A DNA stretch of 64,000 bases from Winogradskyella aurantia. Lineage in GTDB: Bacteria; Bacteroidota; Bacteroidia; Flavobacteriales; Flavobacteriaceae. Positions within the stretch are counted from its first letter, which is position 1. The number at the start of each line of letters is the position of its first letter. The notes under the pieces were generated by a model. The model did no database searches and was not told the origin of the DNA. It saw nothing but the letters and a program-made list of their open reading frames with translations. Shown here piece after piece: positions 42,134 to 51,884 of the stretch. A program made the translations under genes and the position numbers. The stretch covers positions 124,001 through 188,000 of the forward strand of contig NZ_NGJN01000002.1 in the NCBI RefSeq assembly GCF_002266855.1, in the 5' to 3' direction.

Positions 42134-42775
42134 CTAATCGATTTTATTGATAAAATAATCACTGTACTTGCTTTCATCAAATGTAAATAAGGTTTTTGAG
42201 ATAGGTTCATCAGTTTTAAAAGAATTAACGGTAAGCGTGGTTTTTGTGCCGTTTTTACCAACTTCTATTAAATTGTAGATATGTTTAGTTGTAGCATCTA
42301 TTCCTAGCAATACATGTTTAATCTCTGAATTGGTATCCATCGGATTCAATTTTACATACTGAATCTTTCTGCCTTTGACGTTTTGGATTATATCCATTTT
42401 ATAGGTGTAGCCGTCTTCATAAAAGGACAGCATTTTACTCGGAGTTATAGTACCCTCATCTTCAGTGTTTTCAGATGATATGGTCACTTCCTCGTCTTCT
42501 GGACTTATGGTGTACAACGTTTTTCCATCAAATATTCTGGTTACACCCAAGATATTTAGTTTATATTTTTCACCTTCAATAACCACATCTCCTCGTGTCT
42601 CTTGATTAATATTTTCACTGAGATTGTTCAGTTCATATTTAAAATCGAGACTTATGTTTTTATACCCTTTGATTTTGGCGCTTACTTCATTAAGTAATGT
42701 TTTGGCTTCGGCATCACTTTGAGAAAACCCTATGAAGCCCAGGGTTAAAATCACTATTAAAAGTACTTTTTTCAT
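42134..42775 (-). CDS. lolA: Outer-membrane lipoprotein carrier LolA-like protein
   Basis: This 213-residue periplasmic protein has a signal peptide MKKVLLIVILTLGFIGFSQS. The mature LolA/LolB-like fold is shown by the ISLDFKYELNNLSENINQETRGDVVI strands, then the hydrophobic loop and the C-terminal FKTDEPISKTLFTFDESKY. It carries lipoproteins from the inner to the outer membrane. It is 17 bp before lptFG and 19 bp after ftsK, a very stable order in flavobacteria. Confidence 0.88.
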   Translation of the reverse strand: MKKVLLIVILTLGFIGFSQSDAEAKTLLNEVSAKIKGYKNISLDFKYELNNLSENINQETRGDVVIEGEKYKLNILGVTRIFDGKTLYTISPEDEEVTISSENTEDEGTITPSKMLSFYEDGYTYKMDIIQNVKGRKIQYVKLNPMDTNSEIKHVLLGIDATTKHIYNLIEVGKNGTKTTLTVNSFKTDEPISKTLFTFDESKYSDYFINKID

Positions 42776-42794
42776 TTTAACGCTATCTGTTATG

Positions 42795-45218
42795 TTAGTT
42801 TTGTTCGTTTTCCAATAATTGTTCTAGAGCGACTAAATCAGGAACCAAGACCTGTCTCGCCTTACTACCTTCAAAAGGGCCCACAATGCCTGCAGCTTCC
42901 AACTGATCTATAATACGTCCAGCTCTATTGTAGCCTAGTTTTAATTTGCGCTGCAATAAGGAGGCTGATCCTTGTTGTGCTGTTACTATGACTTCTGCAG
43001 CGTCCTTAAATAACTTATCTCTATCCTCAATATCAACATCAAGATTTGTGCCACCTTCTTCGCCTACATATTCAGGCAGCACATGGGCTTCTGGATAGGC
43101 TTTTTGCGATCCAATAAATTCAGTGATGCGTTCCACTTCGGGAGTATCCACGAAAGCGCACTGCAGGCGAATTAAGTCGTTACCCTGTGTGTATAGCATA
43201 TCACCACGACCAATAAGTTGATCGGCGCCAGACCCATCTAAAATAGTACGTGAATCAATTTTACTGGTAACCCTAAAGGCAATCCTAGCAGGGAAGTTGG
43301 CTTTAATAATTCCTGTAATAACATTAACTGAAGGGCGCTGTGTTGCAATAATTAAATGAATGCCTATGGCTCTAGCCAACTGCGCAAGTCTGGCTATTGG
43401 TGTTTCCACCTCCTTACCGGCTGTCATTATTAAATCGGCAAACTCATCGACCACCAAAACAATGTAAGGTAAAAAGGCGTGCCCATCATTGGGATTTAGT
43501 TTGCGGGCTTTGAACTTAGCATTATACTCTGCGATATTTCTACAAAATGCGTTTTTGAGCATTTCATAGCGATTGTCCATTTCAATACAGAGTGAATTTA
43601 AGGTATTGATAACCTTGGTGTTATCTGTAATGATGGCGTCCTCGCTATCCGGTAGTTTGGCCAAATAGTGACGTTCAATTTTATTGAATAAGGTGAGCTC
43701 TACTTTTTTGGGGTCTACCAGTACAAATTTAACTTCGGCGGGATGTTTTTTATATAATAATGAGGTCAGTACGGCATTAAGTCCTACAGACTTACCTTGA
43801 CCTGTAGCACCGGCCATGAGCAAGTGTGGCATTTTAGCCAAATCTACCACAAAAGTCTCATTACTTATGGTTTTACCAAAGGCAATTGGCAATTGCATTT
43901 TGGAATTTTGAAATTTTTGGGAGGCAATCACCGACCGCATGGAAACAATAGTGGCTTTTTTGTTAGGCACTTCAATTCCAATAGTGCCTTTACCAGGGAT
44001 TGGCGCGATAATCCGGATACCTAAAGCGGCGAGGGATAGCGCAATATCGTCCTCTAGGTTCTTTATTTTTGAAATCCTGATACCAGCGTCCGGCACTATT
44101 TCGTAAAGGGTTACCGTGGGTCCAATGGTGGCCTTGATACTGCTAATGCCTATTTTATAGTTGTTGAGGGTATCAACAATTTTATTTTTGTTTTCCTCTA
44201 ACTCTTCCTGATCGATTGAAATACCTTCGTTATCGTATTTTTTCAGTAAGTCCAAAGGCGGAAACTGATAATTACTCAACTCCAAGGTGGGGTCGAACTG
44301 TCCAAAGTCCTCAACCAATTTATTAGCTAGTGCATCCGTTTCAGAGAATTCCTCGTTTTCAGTGGGTTTTATCTCAACCTGTAGTTCTGGCGACTCAGTT
44401 GTAGTGATATGGGACTCTTGTTTTGTTTTATCCTTAGACGGTGTTGTGTTTTGCTTAGGATCTGAGTGCTTTGATATGGTCGGTGCCTTGTGGTCTATTG
44501 GAATTTCAAAGGCAGACTTTATGGCGTCTGCTTCATCCGTAAAACTATTATCTACTACCACGGACGCACTTTCACTGGACTGACCGGAAGGGTCAAAATC
44601 TTGTTTAACGTTCCGTTTAAATCTTTTAAATAAGTTTACGAAGGTCTCACCCGTTAGTTTAAAACGAATGGCTAAATAGACGATAAGACCAAATAATAAA
44701 AGAAGGGCAGTGCCAATTTTTCCAATATAATCTTGAAAGAAATGGTTCATTTCATAACCTATGGTCCCACCCAGAATATCATATTTATGGGTAAAAAAGC
44801 CCAGTAATATGGATAACCATATAACCATTAAAGTACCCCAAACCCAATGTTTTCTGAGTTTTGACTTTTTAAGGTTCAGCGTTATATAGACACCTGAAAG
44901 GAAAACCAGCCCGGCAAATATAAAGGACGGAATTCCAAACCCCTTAGTGATGAAAAACTCACTTAACCAGGCACCTAATTGACTGGCCCAGTTATTATAA
45001 GCGCTCGAGCGTTCTGGGAAGTTGCTCAGTACACTTTGGTCTTCCTTTCCGGTATAAATGAAGGATAGGAACGAGATAAACATAAGAATGCCTAGAATAA
45101 TCAATAAGCTACCAAAAACAAGCTTCTGCTGGTTTGATAGCTTAAAAGACCACTTTTTACGCTGGACTTTCGATTTAGTTTTAGTCGAAGATTTTTTCTT
45201 GGTACTTCTTTTAGCCAT
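42795..45218 (-). CDS. ftsK: DNA translocase FtsK
   Basis: This 807-residue inner-membrane motor resolves chromosome dimers at division. It has four or more N-terminal transmembrane helices (residues 30-190), an acidic linker, and a RecA-like motor with Walker A GATGQGKSVGL and Walker B VLVVDEFADL. The C-terminal gamma winged helix binds KOPS-like sequences (LLQRKLKLGYNRAGRIIDQLE). The linker is short relative to E. coli, as in many Bacteroidota. It is 19 bp before lolA. Confidence 0.96.
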   Translation of the reverse strand: MAKRSTKKKSSTKTKSKVQRKKWSFKLSNQQKLVFGSLLIILGILMFISFLSFIYTGKEDQSVLSNFPERSSAYNNWASQLGAWLSEFFITKGFGIPSFIFAGLVFLSGVYITLNLKKSKLRKHWVWGTLMVIWLSILLGFFTHKYDILGGTIGYEMNHFFQDYIGKIGTALLLLFGLIVYLAIRFKLTGETFVNLFKRFKRNVKQDFDPSGQSSESASVVVDNSFTDEADAIKSAFEIPIDHKAPTISKHSDPKQNTTPSKDKTKQESHITTTESPELQVEIKPTENEEFSETDALANKLVEDFGQFDPTLELSNYQFPPLDLLKKYDNEGISIDQEELEENKNKIVDTLNNYKIGISSIKATIGPTVTLYEIVPDAGIRISKIKNLEDDIALSLAALGIRIIAPIPGKGTIGIEVPNKKATIVSMRSVIASQKFQNSKMQLPIAFGKTISNETFVVDLAKMPHLLMAGATGQGKSVGLNAVLTSLLYKKHPAEVKFVLVDPKKVELTLFNKIERHYLAKLPDSEDAIITDNTKVINTLNSLCIEMDNRYEMLKNAFCRNIAEYNAKFKARKLNPNDGHAFLPYIVLVVDEFADLIMTAGKEVETPIARLAQLARAIGIHLIIATQRPSVNVITGIIKANFPARIAFRVTSKIDSRTILDGSGADQLIGRGDMLYTQGNDLIRLQCAFVDTPEVERITEFIGSQKAYPEAHVLPEYVGEEGGTNLDVDIEDRDKLFKDAAEVIVTAQQGSASLLQRKLKLGYNRAGRIIDQLEAAGIVGPFEGSKARQVLVPDLVALEQLLENEQN

Positions 45219-45350
45219 GCTCTAATATACTGACTGCAACATGTAATATACAGCTCCCATTTTGTAGCGAAAATTTAAACCAATTTCTGGTACTAAATTC
45301 GCGTTAAACAAAAATACAAATATGTAACGGTAATCCTAACGGTTTGGTAT

Positions 45351-45719
45351 TTAAAGCATCTTTGGTAAGTAAATAATTCCAGCCACAATTACCGCGACAA
45401 TAGAGGCTATAAAAACAGCTCCAGCAGCTACATCTTTTATGAGTCCTATTTTTTGGTCATTCTCCGGATGTACAAAGTCGGATAAATATTCAATAGCCGT
45501 ATTGATACCCTCAATACTCATGACTAAGCCAATCATTCCAATTTGTATCATCCATTCCGTTGTGGAAATATTAAAATAAAAACCAGCCATGGTTATAAAG
45601 ACAGCAATAACAAGCTGTATCTTAATGCTCGCTTCCGTTTGTATTAATATAAACATACCATTAAAAGCATAGCCAACGCTTTTAAGCCTATTGCTAATAA
45701 AAGATTCTTTCTTCTGCAT
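45351..45719 (-). CDS. dgkA: Diacylglycerol kinase
   Basis: This 122-residue small inner-membrane protein of the DgkA family has three helices. The family motifs are RLKSVGYAFNGMFILI, EASIKIQL, and GIVMSIEGINTAIEYLSDF-like with the catalytic EGINTAIE, and DVAAGAVFIASI. It recycles diacylglycerol, or undecaprenol in related enzymes. It is 6 bp downstream of tpx. Confidence 0.92.
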   Translation of the reverse strand: MQKKESFISNRLKSVGYAFNGMFILIQTEASIKIQLVIAVFITMAGFYFNISTTEWMIQIGMIGLVMSIEGINTAIEYLSDFVHPENDQKIGLIKDVAAGAVFIASIVAVIVAGIIYLPKML

Positions 45720-45725
45720 TAAGTA

Positions 45726-46226
45726 TTACTCTAAACTTGCAAGAGCAGCCCCGTAATCTGGCTCGTCACCGGTTTCGCCAACCTGTTCGGTATAGATGAC
45801 TTCACCTTTATCGTTTAGTACCACGATACTTCTGGAATGTAAGCCTTCAAATCCTCCGGAAGAAAAGGTTACGCCGTAGGTGTCACCAAATTTCCCTGTT
45901 TTAAAGTCAGACAACATTACTACATTTTCTAAACCTTCTGCTGCGCAGAATTGATCTTGTGCAAAAGGTAAGTCTCTAGAGATGCAAAGTACCTTGGTAT
46001 TATCGAGTTTAGAGGCTTTCTCATTAAATTTTCTTACTGAAGTTGCGCAAACTCCTGTATTGACGCTTGGAAAGATATTCAATATTAAATTATGACCAGC
46101 GAAATCAGCCATGGTCTTAGTGCTTAAGTCAATTGCTGTAAGCTTAAAATCTGGAGCTTTTGATCCTATTTTTGGTAATGTTCCTACGGTTTCTACAGGT
46201 GTTCCGCCCAATGTTATATGTGCCAT
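45726..46226 (-). CDS. tpx: Thiol peroxidase
   Basis: This 166-residue atypical 2-Cys peroxiredoxin begins with the Tpx-specific MAHITLGGTPVETVG. The peroxidatic Cys is in NTGVCATSVRKF and the resolving Cys in FAQDQFCAAEGL. It reduces peroxides with thioredoxin. It lies 6 bp before dgkA and 138 bp from the pheT stop. It is outside the palindrome set. Confidence 0.96.
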   Translation of the reverse strand: MAHITLGGTPVETVGTLPKIGSKAPDFKLTAIDLSTKTMADFAGHNLILNIFPSVNTGVCATSVRKFNEKASKLDNTKVLCISRDLPFAQDQFCAAEGLENVVMLSDFKTGKFGDTYGVTFSSGGFEGLHSRSIVVLNDKGEVIYTEQVGETGDEPDYGAALASLE

Positions 46227-46363
46227 ATCTTATGTTGTTTTAATTAATTTGGTTAAAATTAAGGATTATTATATCCTTTACTGTAAAGAAAATGATAATG
46301 TTTTGTATGTAAAACCAGCCTCTGGTGTAGAGTCTCAAAATAGATTGATTTATTATAGAGCAT

Positions 46364-48790
46364 CTAACGCAATTCAGCACCCAATTGAGATTGAAAATTG
46401 GATTGCAGTTTAGACATAATTTTATCTATTTGCTTATCGGTCAATGTTTTGTTTTCATCTTGAAGCGTAAAACTCACCGCATAACTCTTTTTACCTTCAG
46501 GTAGGTTCTTACCCTCATAGACATCGAATAAGTTCACATTTTTAAGCAACTGCCTTTCAGTTTGCTTAGCGATACTGTAGATGTCCTCAAAGCGCACATT
46601 CTTATCTAATAAAAGAGCGAAGTCTCGGCGCACTTCTGGATATTTTGATATGGCTTTAAATGTAATGCTCTTATGCTTAACCAAATTAAGGACGTTGTCC
46701 CAATTAAAATCTCCGTACAAAACAGGTTGTGAGATACCGAAATGTTTTAAGATAGATTTCCTGACTAAACCAAAATCGACCAGATGGGTCTTGCCCATTG
46801 AAAAACTGAGACCCTCACTAAAGATATCTGCCTTGACAGGTGCTGTTTTTAATTGGTCTAAACCGAGTCGTTCAAGTATAGCTTCGATGCTTCCCTTTAA
46901 AAAGAAGAAGTCACTAGTTTGTGTGTTAGTCGTCCAGCGTTCTTCGGATTTATTTCCAGTAACGAACAGGGAGAGATGCTTATGTTCTTCGCGTTCCTTG
47001 TTAAATTGATGGTAGGTCTTGCCAAACTCAAACAACTTTAAATCGCTTCGTCTTCTGTTGATGTTATGCGCAACAGCCTCTAGGCCAGAAAATAGCATAG
47101 ATTGGCGCATCACCCCAAGATCGTTGCTCAAGGGGTTGAGCATTTCAACATGATATTCTGATTTAAGTTGCTCAGTTAATGTCGCATAATCTGGCGTCGT
47201 TAAGGAGTTTGCCATAATCTCAAAAAAGCCTTGGGCGGCTAATTGATTTCCAATGACATTTTGAAGCTTAAAATCCTCAAAACGTGTTGAATTGGATATA
47301 GAGGCATTTAATTTTTCTGTAGTGCCTACATTGTTGTAGCCATAAACCCTTAGTATTTCTTCAATAATGTCCGCTTCGCGCTGCACATCATTTCGATAGG
47401 CGGGTACCGTAAGTCCCAGTCCGGCTTCAGTGACATTGTTTACTTTAATTTCCAAAGAGGCCAATATACTTTTTATGGTTTCTGGTGGAATTTCCTCACC
47501 TATGAGTTTAGCGGCATTTTCAAAGCTCAATCTCACTTCAAAATCCTTGATTTTTTTTGGATAGGTATCCGTGATATCACTGGTAATTTCACCTCCGGCA
47601 ATATCAGTAATCATAAGGGCTGCGCGTTTTAAGGCGTATTCAGTAATATTGGGGTCTATGCCACGCTCAAACCTAAAGGAAGCATCTGTGTTCAAGCCAT
47701 GACGCTTTGCTGTTTTGCGGATGTTAATAGGGTTGAAGTAAGCGCTCTCCAAGAAAATATTAGAGGTGCTTTCTGTTACACCGGAGTCTATCCCACCAAA
47801 AACCCCTGCAATACACATGGGCTTTTCGGCATCACAAATCATTAAATCATCCTTGTGTAATTTGCGTTTCACCCCATCTAAAGTGGTAAAGGGAGTGTCT
47901 GTATCACAGGTTCTTACAACCACCTTATTCCCTTTGATTTTATGTGCATCAAAGGCATGAAGGGGTTGACCTAGTTCATGAAGCACGTAGTTGGTAATGT
48001 CAACGATGTTATTAATAGGTGAAAGGCCAATAGCTCTTAATCGGTTTTGTAACCAAGTAGGTGAGGCCTCTACTTTAACGCCAGAAATGGTAACACCACA
48101 ATAACGGGGACACTTCGCGTTGTCCTGCACATCAACATCGATCTTTAAAGACCTCGCATCTACATGGTAAGAGCTCACCGAAGGCGTTATTAACTCTAAA
48201 GGAATTTCTTGTTGTAACAGTCCGGCTTTGAGATCTCTTGCCACACCGTAATGGCTCATGGCGTCGGCACGGTTTGGGGTGAGTCCAATTTCAAAGACCT
48301 CGTCAGTCTCAACATTAAAAATGACTGAGGCGAGTGTACCCACTTTAATTTTAGGATCTAACACCATAATGCCATCATGAGACTCCCCAAGGCCAAGCTC
48401 ATCCTCGGCACATATCATACCGTGACTCTCTTCGCCACGAATCTTTCCTTTTTTGATGGTCCAGGCTTCACCCTCTGGGGTATATAAAGTTGTACCGATG
48501 GTAGCCACTGGAACTTTTTGGCCAACCGCCACATTAGGTGCACCACAAACAATCTGTAAAGGGGCATCTTCGCCAATGTTGACGGTGGTTAGTTTTAAAC
48601 GATCGGCATTAGGGTGTTGTATACAGGTCAGTACTTCTCCAACAACGATACCTTCAAGACTTCCCTGAACGGATTCAAACCGTTCTATACCTTCTATTTC
48701 TAAACCTAAATCAGTGAGTAGTTTACCTGTTTTCTCAGCATCCCAATTTATCTTTATAAACTGCTTCAACCAGTTGTATGAAATCTTCAT
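46364..48790 (-). CDS. pheT: Phenylalanyl-tRNA synthetase beta subunit
   Basis: The 808-residue beta chain has the N-terminal tRNA-binding OB domain (EGIVVGEVLTCIQHPNADRLK), B3/B4 editing domain, B5 domain, catalytic-like core and C-terminal FDX-ACB anticodon-binding domain (SKYPEVRRDFALLLDKN). The length and domain order are normal. pheS is not adjacent, as is common in this phylum. The gene is divergent from the TlpA-like lipoprotein gene. Confidence 0.97.
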   Translation of the reverse strand: MKISYNWLKQFIKINWDAEKTGKLLTDLGLEIEGIERFESVQGSLEGIVVGEVLTCIQHPNADRLKLTTVNIGEDAPLQIVCGAPNVAVGQKVPVATIGTTLYTPEGEAWTIKKGKIRGEESHGMICAEDELGLGESHDGIMVLDPKIKVGTLASVIFNVETDEVFEIGLTPNRADAMSHYGVARDLKAGLLQQEIPLELITPSVSSYHVDARSLKIDVDVQDNAKCPRYCGVTISGVKVEASPTWLQNRLRAIGLSPINNIVDITNYVLHELGQPLHAFDAHKIKGNKVVVRTCDTDTPFTTLDGVKRKLHKDDLMICDAEKPMCIAGVFGGIDSGVTESTSNIFLESAYFNPINIRKTAKRHGLNTDASFRFERGIDPNITEYALKRAALMITDIAGGEITSDITDTYPKKIKDFEVRLSFENAAKLIGEEIPPETIKSILASLEIKVNNVTEAGLGLTVPAYRNDVQREADIIEEILRVYGYNNVGTTEKLNASISNSTRFEDFKLQNVIGNQLAAQGFFEIMANSLTTPDYATLTEQLKSEYHVEMLNPLSNDLGVMRQSMLFSGLEAVAHNINRRRSDLKLFEFGKTYHQFNKEREEHKHLSLFVTGNKSEERWTTNTQTSDFFFLKGSIEAILERLGLDQLKTAPVKADIFSEGLSFSMGKTHLVDFGLVRKSILKHFGISQPVLYGDFNWDNVLNLVKHKSITFKAISKYPEVRRDFALLLDKNVRFEDIYSIAKQTERQLLKNVNLFDVYEGKNLPEGKKSYAVSFTLQDENKTLTDKQIDKIMSKLQSNFQSQLGAELR

Positions 48791-48899
48791 GACCCTAAAC
48801 CTATTTTAAGTGCCCAAAGATAGCAATTCCCAAGATGCCACGAAATTTGAAAATAGCTTTTTTATGTAAGGGATTTGTTGTTATTTCGACCTTTGAATT

Positions 48900-50123
48900 A
48901 TGATGTATATGACTAGATTATTAGCCCTTCTCGCCTTTATAATGCTCACCAAGTGCCAAGAGAGCACTACAGAACACCAATTAAAGTCTGGAATCTACAG
49001 GGCTTCGCTTCACACTCAGGATGGCTATGAGCTGCCCTTTATTTTTAAAGTGGAAGCCCCGAAGCGGCTTAAGATTTATAATGCGGAGGAAGTGATTGAG
49101 GTCGACGAAATTACCTACCGTAACGATTCGGTGCTTATTACCACACCTGTATTTGAAGGTTATTTTGCAGCCGTGTTTGAAGGCGATAACCTTAAAGGGC
49201 AGTTTATAAAAGAAAGTCGTGATCTTGTAGTGGACTTTGAAGCGGAGTTTAACCAAGAAGAGCGTTTTAAAGCTAATGCAGAACCAAAACAAGACGTGTC
49301 TGGCGTTTGGGAAACCGTGTTTAGTCCAGGAATAGCGGAAGATACTTATGTCGCCAAAGGTATTTTTAAGCAAGACAACGGAAAGGTAACGGGTACCTTT
49401 AGAACCACCACTGGCGATTATCGGTTTTTAGAAGGTGTCATGGATGGTGATAGCTTAAAATTATCTGCCTTTGATGGTTCGCATGCCTTTTTATTTGTTG
49501 CTCAGGTGAAAGATTCTACTTTGGAAGGTATGTTTTACTCGGGGAACCATTTTAAGGAGCCCTTTACAGCCAAGCGAAATGCTGACTTTGAGCTACCCAA
49601 TACCGATACGCTAACTTATTTAAAGGAAGGCTACGATACCTTTGCGTTTAGCTTCCCAAATGCCGAAGGACAAATGTTGTCTTTAAGTGACGAGCGCTTT
49701 AAGGACAAGGTAGTGGTGGTGCAGATTATGGGAACTTGGTGTCCAAACTGCTTGGACGAAAGTAAGTATTACACTGAGTTTTACAGGGCTAATAAAGATA
49801 AGGATTTTGAAATGGTGGCCCTTGCATTTGAATACGCCAAAACTAAAGCTAAGGCCTTTGACCGTATAGCGCGCTTACAAAATAAATTGCAGATAGAGTA
49901 TCCGATTTTATTGGCCCAGTACGGTGGCACGGATAAGGACGAAGCCCAAAAAAAACTGCCGATGCTAAACCATGTGCTGTCCTATCCTACCAGTATTTTT
50001 ATAGACAAGCAAGGTAAGGTGCGTAAAATCCATACCGGCTTTAACGGACCAGCCACAGGCGACAAGTATCTGGAATTTAAAGCGGAGTTTGAAGGCTTTG
50101 TGGAGCAGTTGTTAGAGGAGTGA
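48900..50123 (+). CDS. TlpA-like thioredoxin-fold lipoprotein
   Basis: This 407-residue protein is exported: signal peptide ends in lipobox LTKC followed by QESTTE. Residues 25-245 form a beta-rich N-terminal region. The C-terminal TlpA/ResA-type thioredoxin domain has the active-site motif MGTWCPNCLDE (CxxC). A role as a periplasmic disulfide reductase or in cytochrome maturation is likely. Either of two Met codons (48900 or 48909) could start the protein. Confidence 0.9.
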   Translation: MMYMTRLLALLAFIMLTKCQESTTEHQLKSGIYRASLHTQDGYELPFIFKVEAPKRLKIYNAEEVIEVDEITYRNDSVLITTPVFEGYFAAVFEGDNLKGQFIKESRDLVVDFEAEFNQEERFKANAEPKQDVSGVWETVFSPGIAEDTYVAKGIFKQDNGKVTGTFRTTTGDYRFLEGVMDGDSLKLSAFDGSHAFLFVAQVKDSTLEGMFYSGNHFKEPFTAKRNADFELPNTDTLTYLKEGYDTFAFSFPNAEGQMLSLSDERFKDKVVVVQIMGTWCPNCLDESKYYTEFYRANKDKDFEMVALAFEYAKTKAKAFDRIARLQNKLQIEYPILLAQYGGTDKDEAQKKLPMLNHVLSYPTSIFIDKQGKVRKIHTGFNGPATGDKYLEFKAEFEGFVEQLLEE

Positions 50124-50433
50124 TTACCTTGGACGGCTAAAATGTGGGTTGAAAAAAGTGTGACGTAGCTCATTTTCATTTAGGCATTGTCGGATGCAGT
50201 TACTTTTTATTATTTACTCTAGTAATATTCAAAAAAGACTGATTTAAAGCATTTTTAAAAACAACCTCAAAAGCTGGTTGATATTTTGCTGTGATTCACA
50301 ACTAGTTTTAAATTACATCCAACTTATAATATGAGACTATTTCAATGACTCATGTTTTACGTCAGGTGAAATACGTTATTTTTGAGCGAAAAATTACCTT
50401 TGCCATCGGCTAAGCTGTTGAAAATTATCAACA
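50124..50433. other. Intergenic region between convergent genes
   Basis: In 310 bp between the TlpA-like gene and the AtoE-type transporter, no gene or clear T-tract terminator was seen. A perfect 6-bp inverted repeat, TGTTGA-AAATTA-TCAACA (50416-50433), abuts the transporter stop and may be part of its 3' structure. Confidence 0.5.
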
Positions 50434-51828
50434 TTACAGTGGTACGTAGGTTAACAATATGGCCTCAATAATAAAGAACACCACAAAGGGGATAAAGAGG
50501 TACCCAACTACATCGCGTGCTTGTATTTTTATGCCTTTACCCATTACAGGAAATACCATCAAAAGGAAAAAGGGTTGTAATAAGTTGCTCAAGCTTTCAC
50601 CATAGGCAATGGACATCGAGGCCCTTGCGGTCATGGCTGTAACTTCCGTCTGAGACAAACCCGCGCCTAAGACTTCCACCATTTTAATGATGCTAGGACC
50701 AACCACGGCAAATTCACCACCTGCAGAAGGTATGGCAAAATTGACAACGGCGCCAGTAATAAATGAAATAAACGGATAGGAATCCGTAGTAGCAATAGAT
50801 ACCAATAGTTTGCTGATTTCAGCACCTAAACCCGAAGCCAACATAATACCCATTATTCCTGCATAAAAAGGGTATTGAAATAAGATGCCCGAAATATTGC
50901 TCGATGCGCGTTTCATGGCGATGCTAAATCTCAGGGGCGTTACATGCAGTAGCATGCCCAATACCAAGAATATAAAAATGATAATATTAAAATTAAGGTC
51001 AAACCCTTTGGTTATGAAGTGGTGCACAATGTAAATGACGCCAAGAAGTCCCACAGCGATTTGTAACCAACCCGCATTATTTAAGAGGTCAGATACGGCT
51101 CTAAATGGTAGTTGGTACGATTGGGCTTCGGCTTTAATAGTTTGCTCGCTTCCTGCTCCTGTATCCAGTAAATCCTTTAACTCTTTACCCTTAAATTGTT
51201 TTGGGGCAACCAATAGTATTATGAGCGGGCCAATTAGTATATACATCAAGAATATAAATAAATTGAGCAAGGACCCTAAGCTGTACCCTGTAGATATGGT
51301 GCTCTCAAGGACGCCACTTTCAATCAAAAAATTATTCTCAGTATTCAACAATAAGGGAATGGAGCTCGACAAGCCACAGACCCAAGAACCTCCAGAAAAA
51401 TATACACAAGCAATCAAAAACGGATAGTTGATTCCTTTCACACGACTCGCTAATTCCCTAGCCAGAATAGCGGTCATTACAATCATGCCAAAACTGACCA
51501 TAGAAAAAAGACCACCTGCAATTACAACGATGATATAGACCTGGCTTGGCGATTGTACTAGCTTAGAGAGTTTGTCTATGCCCTTTTCCAATAAGGCGGA
51601 TTGTGCGATGCAGTATGCGGTTATTATAATAAGCACTATTTGCATACCAAAGGAAAGCAGGCTCCAGAAGCCATCGTACCAACCTTCTAAAATGGTTAAA
51701 GGGGTGCTCTCCGTAAAAATAAGGGCGAGTACGGCCATTAAAATTGTGAGCAGTAAGGCAAACACATAAGCACTTGGCATGTATTTGATAAAACCGTCCG
51801 TAAATTTTTGGCCTAGTTTGTTGAGCAT
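50434..51828 (-). CDS. Short-chain fatty acid transporter, AtoE-type
   Basis: This 464-residue inner-membrane protein of the AtoE family has about 11 hydrophobic segments. Family segments are the KFTDGFIKYMPSAYVFALLLTI start, GFWSLLSFGMQIVLIIITAYCIA, and FAIPSAGGEFAVVGPSI, plus the SYGESLSNLLQPFFLLM-like end. It probably takes up short-chain fatty acids such as acetoacetate or butyrate. It is a single gene, followed by DUF6671-type and recG genes upstream on the same strand. Confidence 0.9.
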   Translation of the reverse strand: MLNKLGQKFTDGFIKYMPSAYVFALLLTILMAVLALIFTESTPLTILEGWYDGFWSLLSFGMQIVLIIITAYCIAQSALLEKGIDKLSKLVQSPSQVYIIVVIAGGLFSMVSFGMIVMTAILARELASRVKGINYPFLIACVYFSGGSWVCGLSSSIPLLLNTENNFLIESGVLESTISTGYSLGSLLNLFIFLMYILIGPLIILLVAPKQFKGKELKDLLDTGAGSEQTIKAEAQSYQLPFRAVSDLLNNAGWLQIAVGLLGVIYIVHHFITKGFDLNFNIIIFIFLVLGMLLHVTPLRFSIAMKRASSNISGILFQYPFYAGIMGIMLASGLGAEISKLLVSIATTDSYPFISFITGAVVNFAIPSAGGEFAVVGPSIIKMVEVLGAGLSQTEVTAMTARASMSIAYGESLSNLLQPFFLLMVFPVMGKGIKIQARDVVGYLFIPFVVFFIIEAILLTYVPL

Positions 51829-51884
51829 GGTTAAAACTTATAGGAAACGAATATAAGTGTTTTGCAGTAATATGAGTTATCACA

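Noticed and set aside
46111..46413. Plus-strand frame of 100 codons across the tpx-pheT gap
   Set aside because: It overlaps tpx and pheT ends, shows no domain and has no promoter; a shadow frame.
50416..50433. TGTTGA-AAATTA-TCAACA palindrome as an Fnr-type operator
   Set aside because: It lies between the 3' ends of two convergent genes, so it cannot serve a start; more likely a 3' structure or chance.
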